This document shows positions 18,234-27,905 of a stretch of 63,630 nucleotides of DNA, in pieces. Origin of the DNA: Candidatus Accumulibacter regalis (GTDB taxonomy: Bacteria; Pseudomonadota; Gammaproteobacteria; Burkholderiales; Rhodocyclaceae); NCBI GenBank assembly GCA_000585075.1, contig JEMY01000010.1, positions 1 to 63,630 of the forward strand, written 5' to 3'. Position 1 is the first letter of the stretch. Each line of letters opens with the position of its first letter. Made by a program: the position numbers and the translations under genes. The notes beneath the pieces are model-generated. The model ran no database searches, was not told the origin of the DNA, and saw only the letters and a program-made list of their open reading frames with translations.

Positions 18234-18659
18234 ATGCCCAGAATCCAGATCGACCTCCCCGAGCATTTCGCCTACTCGACCGAGATGACACTCTATCTCA
18301 GCCACATGAACTATGCCGGGCACCTCGACAATGCCTTGCTGTTAGCGCTCGTTTCAGAGGCGCGCGCGCGGTTTTTCATGAGCCTGGGCTATACCGAGCT
18401 GAACGTCGAGGGCGTCGGCATCGTCATCGCCGACGCGGCAGTGCAGTACAGGTCCGAGGCCTTTCACGGCGAAGTGATGGTCGTCGACATGGCGGCCAGC
18501 GATTTTTCCGGCAAGGGCTGCGACCTGCCCTGGCGCATGCACGAGAAGCTCAGCCAGCGTGAAGTCGCGCGCGGCAAGACGGGCATCGTCTTCTTCGACT
18601 ACGCAGCACGCAAAGTCGCGCCCGTACCGGCCAGCTTCCGCTCCCGCGCCGGCGGCTGA
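18234..18659 (+). CDS. Hotdog-fold thioesterase-like protein
   Basis: A 141-residue single hotdog domain. LYLSHMNYAGHLDNALLLALVSEARARFFMSLGY matches the 4HBT thioesterase start (xxHMNxxGHxDN), and IVIADAAVQYRSEAFHGEVMVV is the central beta-sheet. Such proteins hydrolyse acyl-CoA thioesters; the substrate cannot be predicted. In place of the usual catalytic Asp, the D in GHLDN is retained. ATG at 18234 fits the family start; upstream in-frame codons do not. Confidence 0.8.
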   Translation: MPRIQIDLPEHFAYSTEMTLYLSHMNYAGHLDNALLLALVSEARARFFMSLGYTELNVEGVGIVIADAAVQYRSEAFHGEVMVVDMAASDFSGKGCDLPWRMHEKLSQREVARGKTGIVFFDYAARKVAPVPASFRSRAGG

Positions 18660-18682
18660 ACGCCGCCGGCGCCCCAGCTCAT

Positions 18683-20146
18683 CTATGCCGGGGCGTACTC
18701 GCGTACCAGGCGCTTCTGCAGATAGGCAATCTGTTTTAGCGCTTCCTTCAGGATCAGGCGATCCAGTTCATGCAGTTCGTCGGGATCGACGCGGTTGGAA
18801 ATGGCGTCCGCCGCGCTGCTCGCCTGCCGTTGCAGGCGAAGACGCTGGATATGCTGAAAAGCGTCGATCAGCGCCGTCATGTCGAAGGCGCCAACACCGG
18901 TCTGTTCACCGGTCACGCGCAGCCGCTCGACGGTATTCGTATCCGGGATCTGCCGGGCCAGGGCGTAGACCCGTGCGGCGTCGACGAAGGGGCGGGAGCC
19001 GTGCTTCTTGAGGTCGATGGTGTGCGGGAACTCCTTGTCGAGATCGGTGCGAAATCCCTTCCACCAGTTCAGCGGCGACTCCCAGTTGAGCGTGTTCTCG
19101 ACCATCGCGCGCAGGAAAATCGGGTAGCTGTGCGCACGCTCCAGAAGCCAGCTGCGCAGGTCGTCGGCCAGCGACTCCTGCCCATACAGGCCGCGCAGAT
19201 CGAAGAAGATGCTCGCATTGAGCAAGGCTTCCGGTTGCGGGCTTTCCAGCCAGCCTGAAAACGCGGCTCGCCATTCGCTGGCAGAAAGACACCACTGCGG
19301 ATTGCTGGCCATGATCTCGCCCTTGCACAGCGGAAAACCGCAGGCGTCGAGGGCCTCGTTCACGGCGCGGGCAAAAGGCAGGAAGGCGTTGCGCAGCCGC
19401 GCCGCGTGCTCGTCCGAGTCGGCGGCGAAGATCAGGCCATTGTCCTGGTCGGTGGCCAGGGTCTGCTCCAGCCGCCCTTCGGAACCGAACACCAGCCAGC
19501 ACCACTGAACGTAGGGCAGCTCGAACTGGCCGGCGACCAGTTCGATGACCTGCAGGGTGAGCAGATCGTTGAGCGACGAGAGGCGGTTGCAGAGCGCGTC
19601 GGCGCTCACCCGCTCGGCGACCAGGCGGCCGACCAGCGCGCGGATCTCGGCAGCCAGGAGGACCAATGTCGGCAAATCGCGCGCGGCGAGGATCGCTTTG
19701 ACGAGATCGGTGCTCTGCGCACCCGGCAGGGTATACAGATCGGTCTGCGAAACGACGTTGAAGTAGCTGCCATCCGCTTCGGTCAGCACGAGATGGCGCA
19801 CGCCGCGCCGCACCATCACCACACTGGCCTGGTGCGCCGTACTGTTGGCCGGCATGGTAATCAGGCCGCTGGTCATCACCGCCGCGATCGGCGCCTGCAG
19901 GTCACAGGCTTCAATGGCCACACGGCGCACAACGTCGTGCAGGGTGATGATGCCCAGCGGTACCCGGCTGCCTTCGTCGACCACCACCACCGCATCGCCA
20001 TGCGTTCTGTCGAGCAGTTGCAGCGTCTCGCGCACACTGGTCGATGGTCCGACCATCAACGGCAAGCCGCGCACCAGATGGCGCAGCCCGACATAGGGCG
20101 AGAAGGGGCTTACGCGTGCGCTGTGCTCAATATCGGAGTCGGGCAT
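18683..20146 (-). CDS. CBS-domain DUF294 putative nucleotidyltransferase
   Basis: A 487-residue protein with two CBS domains (about 30-150: GDAVVVVDEGSRVPLGIITLHDVVR and HLVLTEADGSYFNVVSQTDL). A GlnD-like nucleotidyltransferase domain follows (VFGSEGRLEQTLATDQDNGLIF, with the GS...TDQDN metal site) and then a substrate-binding helical domain. It may modify a protein with a nucleotide in response to adenylates bound at the CBS pair; partner unknown. Last gene of the signalling operon, overlapping the exonuclease-like gene by 20 bp. The ATG at 20146 with GAGAG in front is preferred over a GTG at 20161. Confidence 0.88.
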   Translation of the reverse strand: MPDSDIEHSARVSPFSPYVGLRHLVRGLPLMVGPSTSVRETLQLLDRTHGDAVVVVDEGSRVPLGIITLHDVVRRVAIEACDLQAPIAAVMTSGLITMPANSTAHQASVVMVRRGVRHLVLTEADGSYFNVVSQTDLYTLPGAQSTDLVKAILAARDLPTLVLLAAEIRALVGRLVAERVSADALCNRLSSLNDLLTLQVIELVAGQFELPYVQWCWLVFGSEGRLEQTLATDQDNGLIFAADSDEHAARLRNAFLPFARAVNEALDACGFPLCKGEIMASNPQWCLSASEWRAAFSGWLESPQPEALLNASIFFDLRGLYGQESLADDLRSWLLERAHSYPIFLRAMVENTLNWESPLNWWKGFRTDLDKEFPHTIDLKKHGSRPFVDAARVYALARQIPDTNTVERLRVTGEQTGVGAFDMTALIDAFQHIQRLRLQRQASSAADAISNRVDPDELHELDRLILKEALKQIAYLQKRLVREYAPA

Positions 20147-22322
20147 GGTAGGTTCTCTCACTGGCTTCGCGCGCCTGCCGCAGCGTCGTGATCCCCATGT
20201 CGGCGAGCAGGGGCAACATCTTCAGAAAGACTTCCCCGGTGACCATCGCATCGCCAAGCGCCGTATGACGTCCGAAAACCGAGACCCCGAGGCGCTCGGC
20301 GATAGCCTCCAGGCGGTGAGTATTCTGGTTGGGCTGCAGAACCGCCGAAAGCAGCAGGGTATCGAGGACAGGATGATCGAAGCGCAGGCCGGTCTGGCGC
20401 TCCTTCATCTGCAGGAAACGCATGTCGAAGGCGGCGTTGTGACCAACCAGAACGGTGTCCGCACAAAAAGCGTGGAAGGTCGGCAGGACGGTCGTGATCA
20501 CCGGCTGTCCGCTGAGCAGTTCGCGGGTGATGCCGTGAACCTTCACTGATTGCTGCGACAGCGGGCGCTTCGGGTCAACCAGCTGATCGAAGTACTCGTG
20601 ACGGAGCAAGCGACGATTGACGATGCGCGTCGCACCGATCTGGATGATCTCGTCGCCGGCGGAAGGCTCCAGGCCGGTCGTTTCGGTATCGAAAACGGTG
20701 TACGAGAGCTCGGCGAGCGGCCGATCGTCGAGCTCGTGGCTGCCTGCCGACCAGCGAAAGATATCGAAGTCGTAGAATTCCGGGCGTTCGCCTTCGGCCG
20801 CGGAAACGATCGTCTGCGGCCGGTCGCTGGGCGCCTCGGCCGCCGGTAGCATGGTGCGGAAGAAAGCCCGATGCGAGACGCGCTCGCGCTGAAACCAGAT
20901 CTCGCCGTTGCAGCGTTCGATGACGTCAACGACGCTCAGTGGCGAGTTTTCGCCGCCGATGTTCATCGGGTCCTGCAGCCAGACCATCGCCGATTCATTG
21001 TTCAGGAAGGTACCCATCCAGTACAGATCGAGCTGTGCCAGGTGACCGCTGCGCTTCAGAGACAGGCGCACTTCGCGCACCTCGTACTCGTCCTGCAGAC
21101 GCAGCGCCAGATAGCTCAGTGCTTGCAGAAGTCCGAAACTGTCGACGCGCAGCCAAAGGCCTTCATCGATATTCTCGGGCTTGACCGCCAGCTTGCGCTG
21201 CCCGCCGTTGCCGCGCTCGGCAATCCGCCGGGCAGCCACTTCGACGAGCTCGGCGCCCAGTATCTCCTCGAGCAGCCAGCGCTCGCGCAGATCGTTGGAG
21301 AAGGCTGCCGCCGCTTTCTCGAACTGGTCAGAAAGCGCCCTCGCCTCGTCGCGGATCACGCCGAGGAAGCGATCACGCTGCTGCGGCTGCATGTCCGAGA
21401 AGTCGGAAAGCATTTCGGACGCCGCGCGCAAGCTCCCCAACGGTCCGCGCCCGCCTTCGATCAGCGACTGGATCAGCGCATCGCGGCGTGCATGCCGCTC
21501 GTTGGTGCTCGTCACGTCGTCGAGAACGAGCACGAAACCGGTGATCGAAAGGCCGGCAACCTGCGCCCCGGGCTGCCCGTCACGGCCCAGCACCGGCGAC
21601 ATGTGGGCGCGCATCAAGCGGCCGGCGCGGGTGGCAGTGACGAACTGCGCCGAGCCGAGCAGCTTCTTGCGCTCGGCGCCCGACTCGTCGCGACTCGCCG
21701 ACTGCAGGCGCTCCAGCGCATGCTCGAGCAGCGCCCGATCAAATACCGTATAGATTGAACGCCCGAGGCCCAGCAATTCGCCATGGCTGCCGTCGGATCC
21801 GGCAGAAAGTTCCTGCTTGGCGCGCTGGTTGTAGAGCAGCACGCGACCATCCAGGTTGCAGACCACGACGCTCTGGCTGAGATCGGCCATCAGTGCGGCG
21901 AGACGGCTGCGCTCCTCTTCAAGCGACGCGCGGGCTTCGCGCACGCGCTCGGCGACATCGTGCTCCAGCGCGTCGCGTGCGGCGAGCAGTTGGTTCGCCG
22001 CCTGCCCGAGGGCGCGCAGTTCGGGCGTCGCTGGCTCGGCCAGGCGCAGGCCGCTGTGGGCGGTCATTGCCGCCAGGTCCTCGGCCATGCGCAGTGGCGC
22101 GTTGACGTAGCGCGCATACGAGGCGGCGATGACCAGGTAAGCGCCGCCACTCGCCGCCAGCGTAAACATCACGAGGACAAAGATCCTGCCCTCGGTCGAC
22201 CAGCCGCCGCCGCTCGCATCGGCCCCGGTGGCCCACACTACGGCTGCCGTCGCAACCACCACGACAAGCACAAACAGACCGGCACACGCCGCTGCCAGGT
22301 ACAGCTTGCGCCTGGCCTGCAC
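20127..22322 (-). CDS. Membrane pseudo-histidine kinase fused to DEDDh exonuclease
   Basis: A 731-residue hybrid. Two N-terminal membrane segments (LYLAAACAGLFVLVVVVATAAVV and IFVLVMFTLAASGGAYLVIA) are followed by a HAMP-like linker, a PAS-like sensor and a HisKA-like helix. There the phospho-accepting His region is replaced by EGGRGPLGSLRAA, and the ATPase region is degenerate. The last 200 residues are a DnaQ-type 3'-5' exonuclease: DTETTG, GHNAAFD and HTALGDA give the DEDDh set. GTG start at 22322 directly follows the receiver's stop codon. The combination suggests a sensor controlling nuclease or nucleotide turnover; no substrate is known. Confidence 0.85.
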   Translation of the reverse strand: MQARRKLYLAAACAGLFVLVVVVATAAVVWATGADASGGGWSTEGRIFVLVMFTLAASGGAYLVIAASYARYVNAPLRMAEDLAAMTAHSGLRLAEPATPELRALGQAANQLLAARDALEHDVAERVREARASLEEERSRLAALMADLSQSVVVCNLDGRVLLYNQRAKQELSAGSDGSHGELLGLGRSIYTVFDRALLEHALERLQSASRDESGAERKKLLGSAQFVTATRAGRLMRAHMSPVLGRDGQPGAQVAGLSITGFVLVLDDVTSTNERHARRDALIQSLIEGGRGPLGSLRAASEMLSDFSDMQPQQRDRFLGVIRDEARALSDQFEKAAAAFSNDLRERWLLEEILGAELVEVAARRIAERGNGGQRKLAVKPENIDEGLWLRVDSFGLLQALSYLALRLQDEYEVREVRLSLKRSGHLAQLDLYWMGTFLNNESAMVWLQDPMNIGGENSPLSVVDVIERCNGEIWFQRERVSHRAFFRTMLPAAEAPSDRPQTIVSAAEGERPEFYDFDIFRWSAGSHELDDRPLAELSYTVFDTETTGLEPSAGDEIIQIGATRIVNRRLLRHEYFDQLVDPKRPLSQQSVKVHGITRELLSGQPVITTVLPTFHAFCADTVLVGHNAAFDMRFLQMKERQTGLRFDHPVLDTLLLSAVLQPNQNTHRLEAIAERLGVSVFGRHTALGDAMVTGEVFLKMLPLLADMGITTLRQAREASERTYHARLRY

Positions 22323-22691
22323 CTAGGTCTCCAGGAGCTTGCGCACCTCGGCGAGCAGCTCCTTGGTCGAGAAGGGCTTGGTCATGTAACCGTCGGCACC
22401 GAGTCCGAGACCCTTGCTGACTTCGGTGTCCCGCCCCTTGGCGGTCAACATCAGGATGCGCGTGGCGCTGAGCTCGGGGTCGGCGCGCAATGCCTGGCAG
22501 ACGTCGAAGCCGTTCATCTTGGGCATCATCACGTCGAGCAGGACGAGATCAGGTTTTTCGGCGCGCACCCTGGCCAGCGCTTCTTCCCCATCGCCGGCCA
22601 CCAGCACCTCGAAACCCTCCCGGCGCAGCAGGAACTCGATCGAAATGACAATGTTTTGCTCGTCGTCGGCAATCAGTATCTTCTTGCTCAT
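22323..22691 (-). CDS. Stand-alone CheY-like response regulator
   Basis: A 122-residue receiver domain with the acidic pair DD (9-10), phospho-acceptor D53 (LLDVMMPKMNG), T83 region (MLTAKG) and K105 (YMTKPF). No output domain. It is probably phosphorylated by the symporter-kinase encoded just upstream (35 bp gap) and passes the signal to the downstream fusion protein. ATG at 22691 follows GGAGTGTTG. Confidence 0.92.
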   Translation of the reverse strand: MSKKILIADDEQNIVISIEFLLRREGFEVLVAGDGEEALARVRAEKPDLVLLDVMMPKMNGFDVCQALRADPELSATRILMLTAKGRDTEVSKGLGLGADGYMTKPFSTKELLAEVRKLLET

Positions 22692-22726
22692 CAACACTCC
22701 GCTCATGAATGAAAACGCTAAACGAA

Positions 22727-25489
22727 CTACGCGGCTGGCGACGCATCCGCTGGCGGCTGCGCCGGCGCAAATGGCAGGGTGAAACGAAATGTCGCGCCCT
22801 CGCCGGGGACGCTCTCGACCCACAACTGGCCACCGAAGTGTTCGACGATGCGCCGGCTGATCGGCAGCCCAAGACCCGTGCCGGACGGCTTGGCGGTCAT
22901 CGTATCGCCTACCTGGCGGAACTTTTCGAAAACCAGTTGCTGATCTTCCGGGCGAATCCCGGGACCGTTGTCGGCAACGCTGACTTCCAGGCCATCGTCC
23001 CGCCGACTCAAGGTGACGCGAATGCGACCACTACCCGGCGTCAGGAACTTCACCGCATTGGAGAGCAGATTCAGCATGACCTGAATCAAGCGATCCCGAT
23101 CGGCGAGAATCAGCGGTAGATTATCGGGCAGATCGACCTCGACGTGCGCCTCTTTCTCGCGCACCAGCTGGCTGGTGGCAGCGATCGACTGTTCGACGAC
23201 TTCTTTCAGGTCGAGCTCGCAGCCGTTCCAGTCGGCTCTGCCGGACTCGATTTTCGCGAGATCGAGGGTCTGGTTGATCAAGCGTGTCAAACGCTCGGCC
23301 TCGCTGACGATCAAGCCAAGAAAACGCTCGCGGTCGGCAAGGTGCATCTTCGGATCGTCGCGCAGCAGCTCCGAAAAAGCGCGGATCGACGTCAGCGGTG
23401 TGCGTAGCTCGTGCGTCACCGAGGACATGATGTCGTCCTTGACGCGATCGAGCTCCTGGAGGCGCTCGTTGGCCTCCTGCAGTTCCAGCGTCGCTGCGGT
23501 CAGCTCGCGTGACTTGCGCTCGAGTTCGCGGCTGTAGGTGCGCAGCTGCGACGCTTCGTCGAGGATGTGCATCACTTCCTCGATGCTCAGCGGCTCCTCC
23601 TTGGCCACCGAGGCGACCATCACCCGCGCCGAAGCGCTACCGATCGCTCCGGCGAGCAGGGATTCGGCGAACTGCACCAGCTTGGCATCGGCCTCCGGCG
23701 TCGAGTTGCCGTCGCGTCCATGACGGCGGGCGAAAGCGGCAAACGCCGCCTGCGCGCGCGTCGGGCCAAGGAAGCGCCCGACCAGTTCCTGCAGGTCGCT
23801 GACCTGCGCCCGCCCGCGCCAGAGTATCGCCCCGCCCTGCCCGGGATCCGACAGCGCGTCGACGAACAGGGTCGCCTGCGTCGCCTCGGCAACCATGGGC
23901 GGGCGCAGCAGCGACACCCCGACGTAGGCGCCGATATTGGCAAGGAAGCTCCAGAACAGGCAGTGCGAAATCTCGTCGATGCCGGTCAGACCGAACAGTT
24001 GCTGCGGCCGCAGGAGGTCGACCCCGAAAAATCCCTGGGCGAGAAAATCACCGGGAAGCCAGCCGGATTTTGCGAACGACGGCAGCAGCAGGGTGTAGGC
24101 CCAGACCGCAAAGCCGGCGCTCAGACCGGCCAGCGCGCCACCACGCGTTCCGCCGCGCCAGTACATGCCGCCGATCAGCGCCGGCGCAAACTGCGCCACG
24201 GCCGAGAAACTGATCAGGCCGATGGCGACCAGCGCGTAGGCCTCGCCCGCCAGCCGAAAGTAGAGGTAACCAAGGAGCAGGATGACGACGATGGCGCCGC
24301 GCCGGATACCGAGCAGCAGCCCGGAGAGGTCCTTCGACTCGGCGAGCGCGGCACGCTTGTGGCGCAGCAGCATGGGCATCACCAGGTCGTTGCAGACCAT
24401 CGTCGACAAGGCAATGGTCTCGACGATGACCATGCCGGTGGCCGACGACAAACCCCCGATGAAGACCAGTAGCGTCAGACCCTCCTGGCGCTGTGACATC
24501 GGCAAGGTCAGAACGAAGGTATCGGCATCGACGCCCTGCCCGGCGAAATGCAGCTGCCCGCCGACGGCGATCGGCAGGACGAAAACGTTGATCAACAGCA
24601 GGTACAGCGGGAACATCCACGCCGCCCGCTTCAGGTGTGCCTCGTTGACGTTCTCGACGACGGCCACCTGAAACTGTCGCGGCAGGAAGAGAATGGCCAG
24701 CCCGGACAGGACGATCAGCGAAAACCAGCCCGTATAGCCTGCCCCCGAGGGAATGGCCGTCAGCAAACGGCGCAGCTCGTCGTGGGCCTCGACGTGATCG
24801 AAGATGTCCCCGAAGCCGTTGTAGATGCCGTAAGTGACGAACACGCCGACGGCCATGAAGGCGACCAGCTTGACCACCGATTCCAGCGCAATCGCCGCGA
24901 CCATTCCTTCGTGACGTTCGGTGGCGTCGAGATGCCGGGTCCCGAAGACGATGGTGAACGCGGCCAGGATCAAGGCAATGTAGAAGCTGATGTCCGCGCC
25001 CACCGACATCGTCGCGCTGCGATGTGGCATGACGATTTCCGGATAGCTGAGCAGCAGGCTGACGGTATTGGAAACCGCCTTGAGTTGCAGCGAGATGTAC
25101 GGAATGATGCCGACGACGGCGATGATCGTCACCAGACCGCCGAGGCCGTGGCTCTTGCCGTAGCGCGAGGAAATGAAGTCGGCAATCGACGTGATGCGGT
25201 TGGCCTTGACGATGCGAATCATCTTCAGCAGCACGATCCAGCCGAGCGCCATGACCAGCGTCGGACCGAGGTAGACCGGCAGGAAGCCGATTCCCGACAC
25301 GGCAGCGCGACCGACGCTGCCGTAGAAGGTCCAGGTGGTGCAGTAAACGGCCATCGACAGGGCGTAGATGGTCGGACTGGCAATGATCGAACGCCCCTGA
25401 TCGGCGCGCTTGTCGCCCCACCACGCCACCGCGAAAAGCAGCCCGAGATAGAGCAGCGCGACGGCGATGACTACGGGGGGTTCAAGCAT
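22727..25489 (-). CDS. CbrA-like sodium/solute symporter-histidine kinase
   Basis: A 920-residue sensor. Residues 1-510 form about 13 membrane helices of the sodium:solute symporter family (MAVYCTTWTFYGSVG, SRYGKSHGLGGLVT, GGLSSATGMVIVE). Then come a linker domain, a coiled coil (SRELERKSRELTAATLELQEAN), a HisKA with phosphorylated His in SVTHELRTPL near residue 690, and HATPase_c boxes N (NLLSNAVKF), G1 (VADNGPGI) and G2 (GTGLGL). Related to CbrA, which couples amino-acid or other uptake with carbon/nitrogen control. It is preceded by a small membrane protein, with the receiver and two further signalling genes downstream. Confidence 0.93.
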   Translation of the reverse strand: MLEPPVVIAVALLYLGLLFAVAWWGDKRADQGRSIIASPTIYALSMAVYCTTWTFYGSVGRAAVSGIGFLPVYLGPTLVMALGWIVLLKMIRIVKANRITSIADFISSRYGKSHGLGGLVTIIAVVGIIPYISLQLKAVSNTVSLLLSYPEIVMPHRSATMSVGADISFYIALILAAFTIVFGTRHLDATERHEGMVAAIALESVVKLVAFMAVGVFVTYGIYNGFGDIFDHVEAHDELRRLLTAIPSGAGYTGWFSLIVLSGLAILFLPRQFQVAVVENVNEAHLKRAAWMFPLYLLLINVFVLPIAVGGQLHFAGQGVDADTFVLTLPMSQRQEGLTLLVFIGGLSSATGMVIVETIALSTMVCNDLVMPMLLRHKRAALAESKDLSGLLLGIRRGAIVVILLLGYLYFRLAGEAYALVAIGLISFSAVAQFAPALIGGMYWRGGTRGGALAGLSAGFAVWAYTLLLPSFAKSGWLPGDFLAQGFFGVDLLRPQQLFGLTGIDEISHCLFWSFLANIGAYVGVSLLRPPMVAEATQATLFVDALSDPGQGGAILWRGRAQVSDLQELVGRFLGPTRAQAAFAAFARRHGRDGNSTPEADAKLVQFAESLLAGAIGSASARVMVASVAKEEPLSIEEVMHILDEASQLRTYSRELERKSRELTAATLELQEANERLQELDRVKDDIMSSVTHELRTPLTSIRAFSELLRDDPKMHLADRERFLGLIVSEAERLTRLINQTLDLAKIESGRADWNGCELDLKEVVEQSIAATSQLVREKEAHVEVDLPDNLPLILADRDRLIQVMLNLLSNAVKFLTPGSGRIRVTLSRRDDGLEVSVADNGPGIRPEDQQLVFEKFRQVGDTMTAKPSGTGLGLPISRRIVEHFGGQLWVESVPGEGATFRFTLPFAPAQPPADASPAA

Positions 25490-25498
25490 GGCCGCCAG

Positions 25499-25699
25499 CT
25501 ACTTGAGGCGACGTTCGACGGCCCAGGCCATCAGGGCAATGACGAAGGCCCACGCGATAAAGATATAGACATAAAGGAGGGGAATGTTGAACACCTCCGT
25601 GGGCCGGTCGAACACCGCCAGCAGCGGATAATTGAACAGGACGCAGCCGGCCAGGAAGGCCGCTATCAGTCGATCACCCGCCAGGATTCTTCGCTGCAT
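25499..25699 (-). CDS. Small inner-membrane protein linked to the symporter-kinase
   Basis: A 66-residue protein with two predicted membrane helices ([20 protein letters not shown] and [23 protein letters not shown]) and basic ends. It ends 9 bp before the symporter-kinase start, so it is co-transcribed and probably a partner subunit, comparable to the small subunits beside other sodium/solute symporters of this type. ATG at 25699 has GGGAGGG upstream. Not assigned to a named family. Confidence 0.75.
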   Translation of the reverse strand: MQRRILAGDRLIAAFLAGCVLFNYPLLAVFDRPTEVFNIPLLYVYIFIAWAFVIALMAWAVERRLK

Positions 25700-25835
25700 G
25701 CCACCCTCCCGCGTAGAAAGCACTTGGCGCCATCCGGGACACAGGTCCCCGAGCCCCGCCGTGCGTCATCGTCGATTGACGATCTGCAACGGCTATACTG
25801 CCCGCCGTCCCCCCTTTGCCGAGGAAACTGCCGCC

Positions 25836-26675
25836 ATGATCCGCCCCGCTCTCGACTGGCAGCCCCGCGCCGCCAGCAAGGCCTACTCCGATATTCGCTA
25901 CGATTTTGCCGAAGGCATTGCCCGCATTGTCATCAATCGGCCCGAGCGACGCAATGCCTTTCGACCGGAAACCGTTGCCCAGCTGATCGACGCCACCCAC
26001 CAGGCGCAGTTCGATCCCGAGGTCGGGGTGATCGTCCTCTGCGGTGCCGGACACGAGGCTTTCTGCTCGGGCGGTGACCAGACAGTGCGCGGCGACGATG
26101 GCGGCTACCACGACGAGGCGGGCATGCCGCATCTCAACGTCCTCGACCTGCAGATGCAGATTCGCCGTTGCCCGAAACCGGTGGTGGCGATGGTCGCCGG
26201 CTACGCCATCGGCGGCGGGCACGTCCTGCACCTGGTCTGCGACCTGACGATTGCCGCCGACAACGCCCGTTTCGGGCAGACCGGCCCGCGCGTCGGCAGC
26301 TTCGACGCCGGTCTCGGTGCCGGCCTCATGGCCCGCACCATCGGCATGAAGAGGGCCAAGGAAATCTGGCTGCTCTGCCGCCAGTACGACGCCGCCGCGG
26401 CGCTGGCCATGGGTCTGGTGAATATCGTCGTGCCGCTGCCCGAAGTCGAGGAGGAAACCGTGCGCTGGTGTCGCGACATGCTGCGCCTGTCACCCATGGC
26501 GCTGCGCATGATCAAGGCCGGCTTCAACGCCGACACCGACGGCCTGGCCGGAATCCAGGAACTCGCCGGCAATGCCACCGGCCTCTTCTACATGACCGAG
26601 GAAGGCCAGGAAGGACGCAACGCCTGGCTCGAGAAACGGCCGCCGGATTTCTCGAAATATCGACGCCGCCCGTAG
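25836..26675 (+). CDS. menB: 1,4-dihydroxy-2-naphthoyl-CoA synthase
   Basis: A 279-residue crotonase-fold enzyme closing the second ring in menaquinone synthesis (o-succinylbenzoyl-CoA to DHNA-CoA). Diagnostic MenB pieces are [68 protein letters not shown] and the C-terminus [14 protein letters not shown]. The GGDQ segment supports MenB rather than an ordinary enoyl-CoA hydratase. Start follows GAGGAA. Forms a pair with menC 61 bp downstream; other men genes are not in the window. Confidence 0.92.
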   Translation: MIRPALDWQPRAASKAYSDIRYDFAEGIARIVINRPERRNAFRPETVAQLIDATHQAQFDPEVGVIVLCGAGHEAFCSGGDQTVRGDDGGYHDEAGMPHLNVLDLQMQIRRCPKPVVAMVAGYAIGGGHVLHLVCDLTIAADNARFGQTGPRVGSFDAGLGAGLMARTIGMKRAKEIWLLCRQYDAAAALAMGLVNIVVPLPEVEEETVRWCRDMLRLSPMALRMIKAGFNADTDGLAGIQELAGNATGLFYMTEEGQEGRNAWLEKRPPDFSKYRRRP

Positions 26676-26736
26676 GCTGGAGGGAGCGCGAAGTGCGCGT
26701 GCAGCGCCTGCGCCTGGTCACTGCCTCCTTCGCTCG

Positions 26737-27861
26737 ATGAACATCACTGCCGCCGCGATCCATCCCTACCGCCTGCCCTTGCGCGCCAGCTGGCTGACCG
26801 CGACCGGCGGCTTCGGCAAGCGCCAAGGCTGGCTTCTGCGCCTCGATGGCGAGAGTGGCGCGAGGGGTTACGGCGATTGTGCGCCGCTACCGGGGAAGCC
26901 AGCGGAAACGCCCGTGCACGCCAGGTCGCGACTCGGCGCGCAGGCGCGACGTCTGATCGGCATGTCGCCAGAAGACGCTCTGCAACTCATCAGCACTGAC
27001 TTCGGCGATCCGGGCGACGCTCCGGCGGCACGACTGGCGGTCGAAACCGCGCTTCTCGATCTCGCCGCGCAGGCCGCCGGACGGTCACTTGCCGCCGGCC
27101 TGCGCGCCAATCAGCCAGGACTTGGGCAGCCCCCGTTGCCGACCGACGTGGCGGTGAATGCCGCCCTGGGCAGCCTCGCCTGGCTTGCCGACGAGAGCGT
27201 ACGCACCGCCTGTGCTGCGGGCTTCCGGGTCCTCAAACTCAAGCTCGGCGTGGCTTCGATCGACGACGAAATCGCACGCCTGCGACGCGTCGCGGCGCTG
27301 CTGCCGCCCGGCGTTCAATTGCGACTCGACGCCAACTGCGCCTGGAACCTTGCTGCCGCCGAAAGCTTCCTGCACGCCTGCGCTGACCTGCCGATCGAGA
27401 TGCTCGAAGAGCCGCTGGCCCAGCCAACGCTACAGCAGTTGCACCGCCTGCAGGCGCAAACGAAGATCGCCATCGGGATCGACGAATCGGCGTCGCTGTT
27501 CGACGCCGAGCGCCTCATGGACGCAAGGCCGGTGCGCCGGCTGGTGATCAAGCCGACGCGCTGCGGCGGCCTGTTAGCCGCCCTTGCGCTGGCCCAGCGG
27601 GCGCTCGGCGCCGGCCTCGAGTGCGTGACCACCAGCAGCATCGAAAGCGCCTGCGGCGTCATCGCAACGGCCCATCTGGCCGCCGCGATCGACAATCGGC
27701 TGGCGCACGGGCTGGCGACCTCGACGTGGCTGGCCGCCGACACCGGCCCGCCGCCGGCAGTCGTCAACGGTCGCCTGCTCTTGCCGTCCACGGCCGGCCT
27801 GGGCTTCGCGCCCCATCGGGGAATCGTGTTTTCGCCGCTCGCGCGGCGGGCGCCGGGGTGA
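26737..27861 (+). CDS. menC: o-Succinylbenzoate synthase
   Basis: A 374-residue enolase-superfamily enzyme that dehydrates SHCHC to o-succinylbenzoate for menaquinone. N-terminal lid PYRLPLRASW...GDCAPLPG; barrel motifs FRVLKLKLGV (the catalytic KxK), LRLDANCAWNLAAA (metal Asp), EMLEEPL (metal Glu), IGIDESASL (metal Asp) and LVIKPTRCGG (second Lys). All catalytic residues are visible. Paired with menB. The start at 26737 lacks a clear ribosome site. Confidence 0.9.
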   Translation: MNITAAAIHPYRLPLRASWLTATGGFGKRQGWLLRLDGESGARGYGDCAPLPGKPAETPVHARSRLGAQARRLIGMSPEDALQLISTDFGDPGDAPAARLAVETALLDLAAQAAGRSLAAGLRANQPGLGQPPLPTDVAVNAALGSLAWLADESVRTACAAGFRVLKLKLGVASIDDEIARLRRVAALLPPGVQLRLDANCAWNLAAAESFLHACADLPIEMLEEPLAQPTLQQLHRLQAQTKIAIGIDESASLFDAERLMDARPVRRLVIKPTRCGGLLAALALAQRALGAGLECVTTSSIESACGVIATAHLAAAIDNRLAHGLATSTWLAADTGPPPAVVNGRLLLPSTAGLGFAPHRGIVFSPLARRAPG

Positions 27862-27905
27862 GGCTGTGTCCGGCGTCCGCCGGCCACCCGTGCCGGCGCC
27901 AGGCG

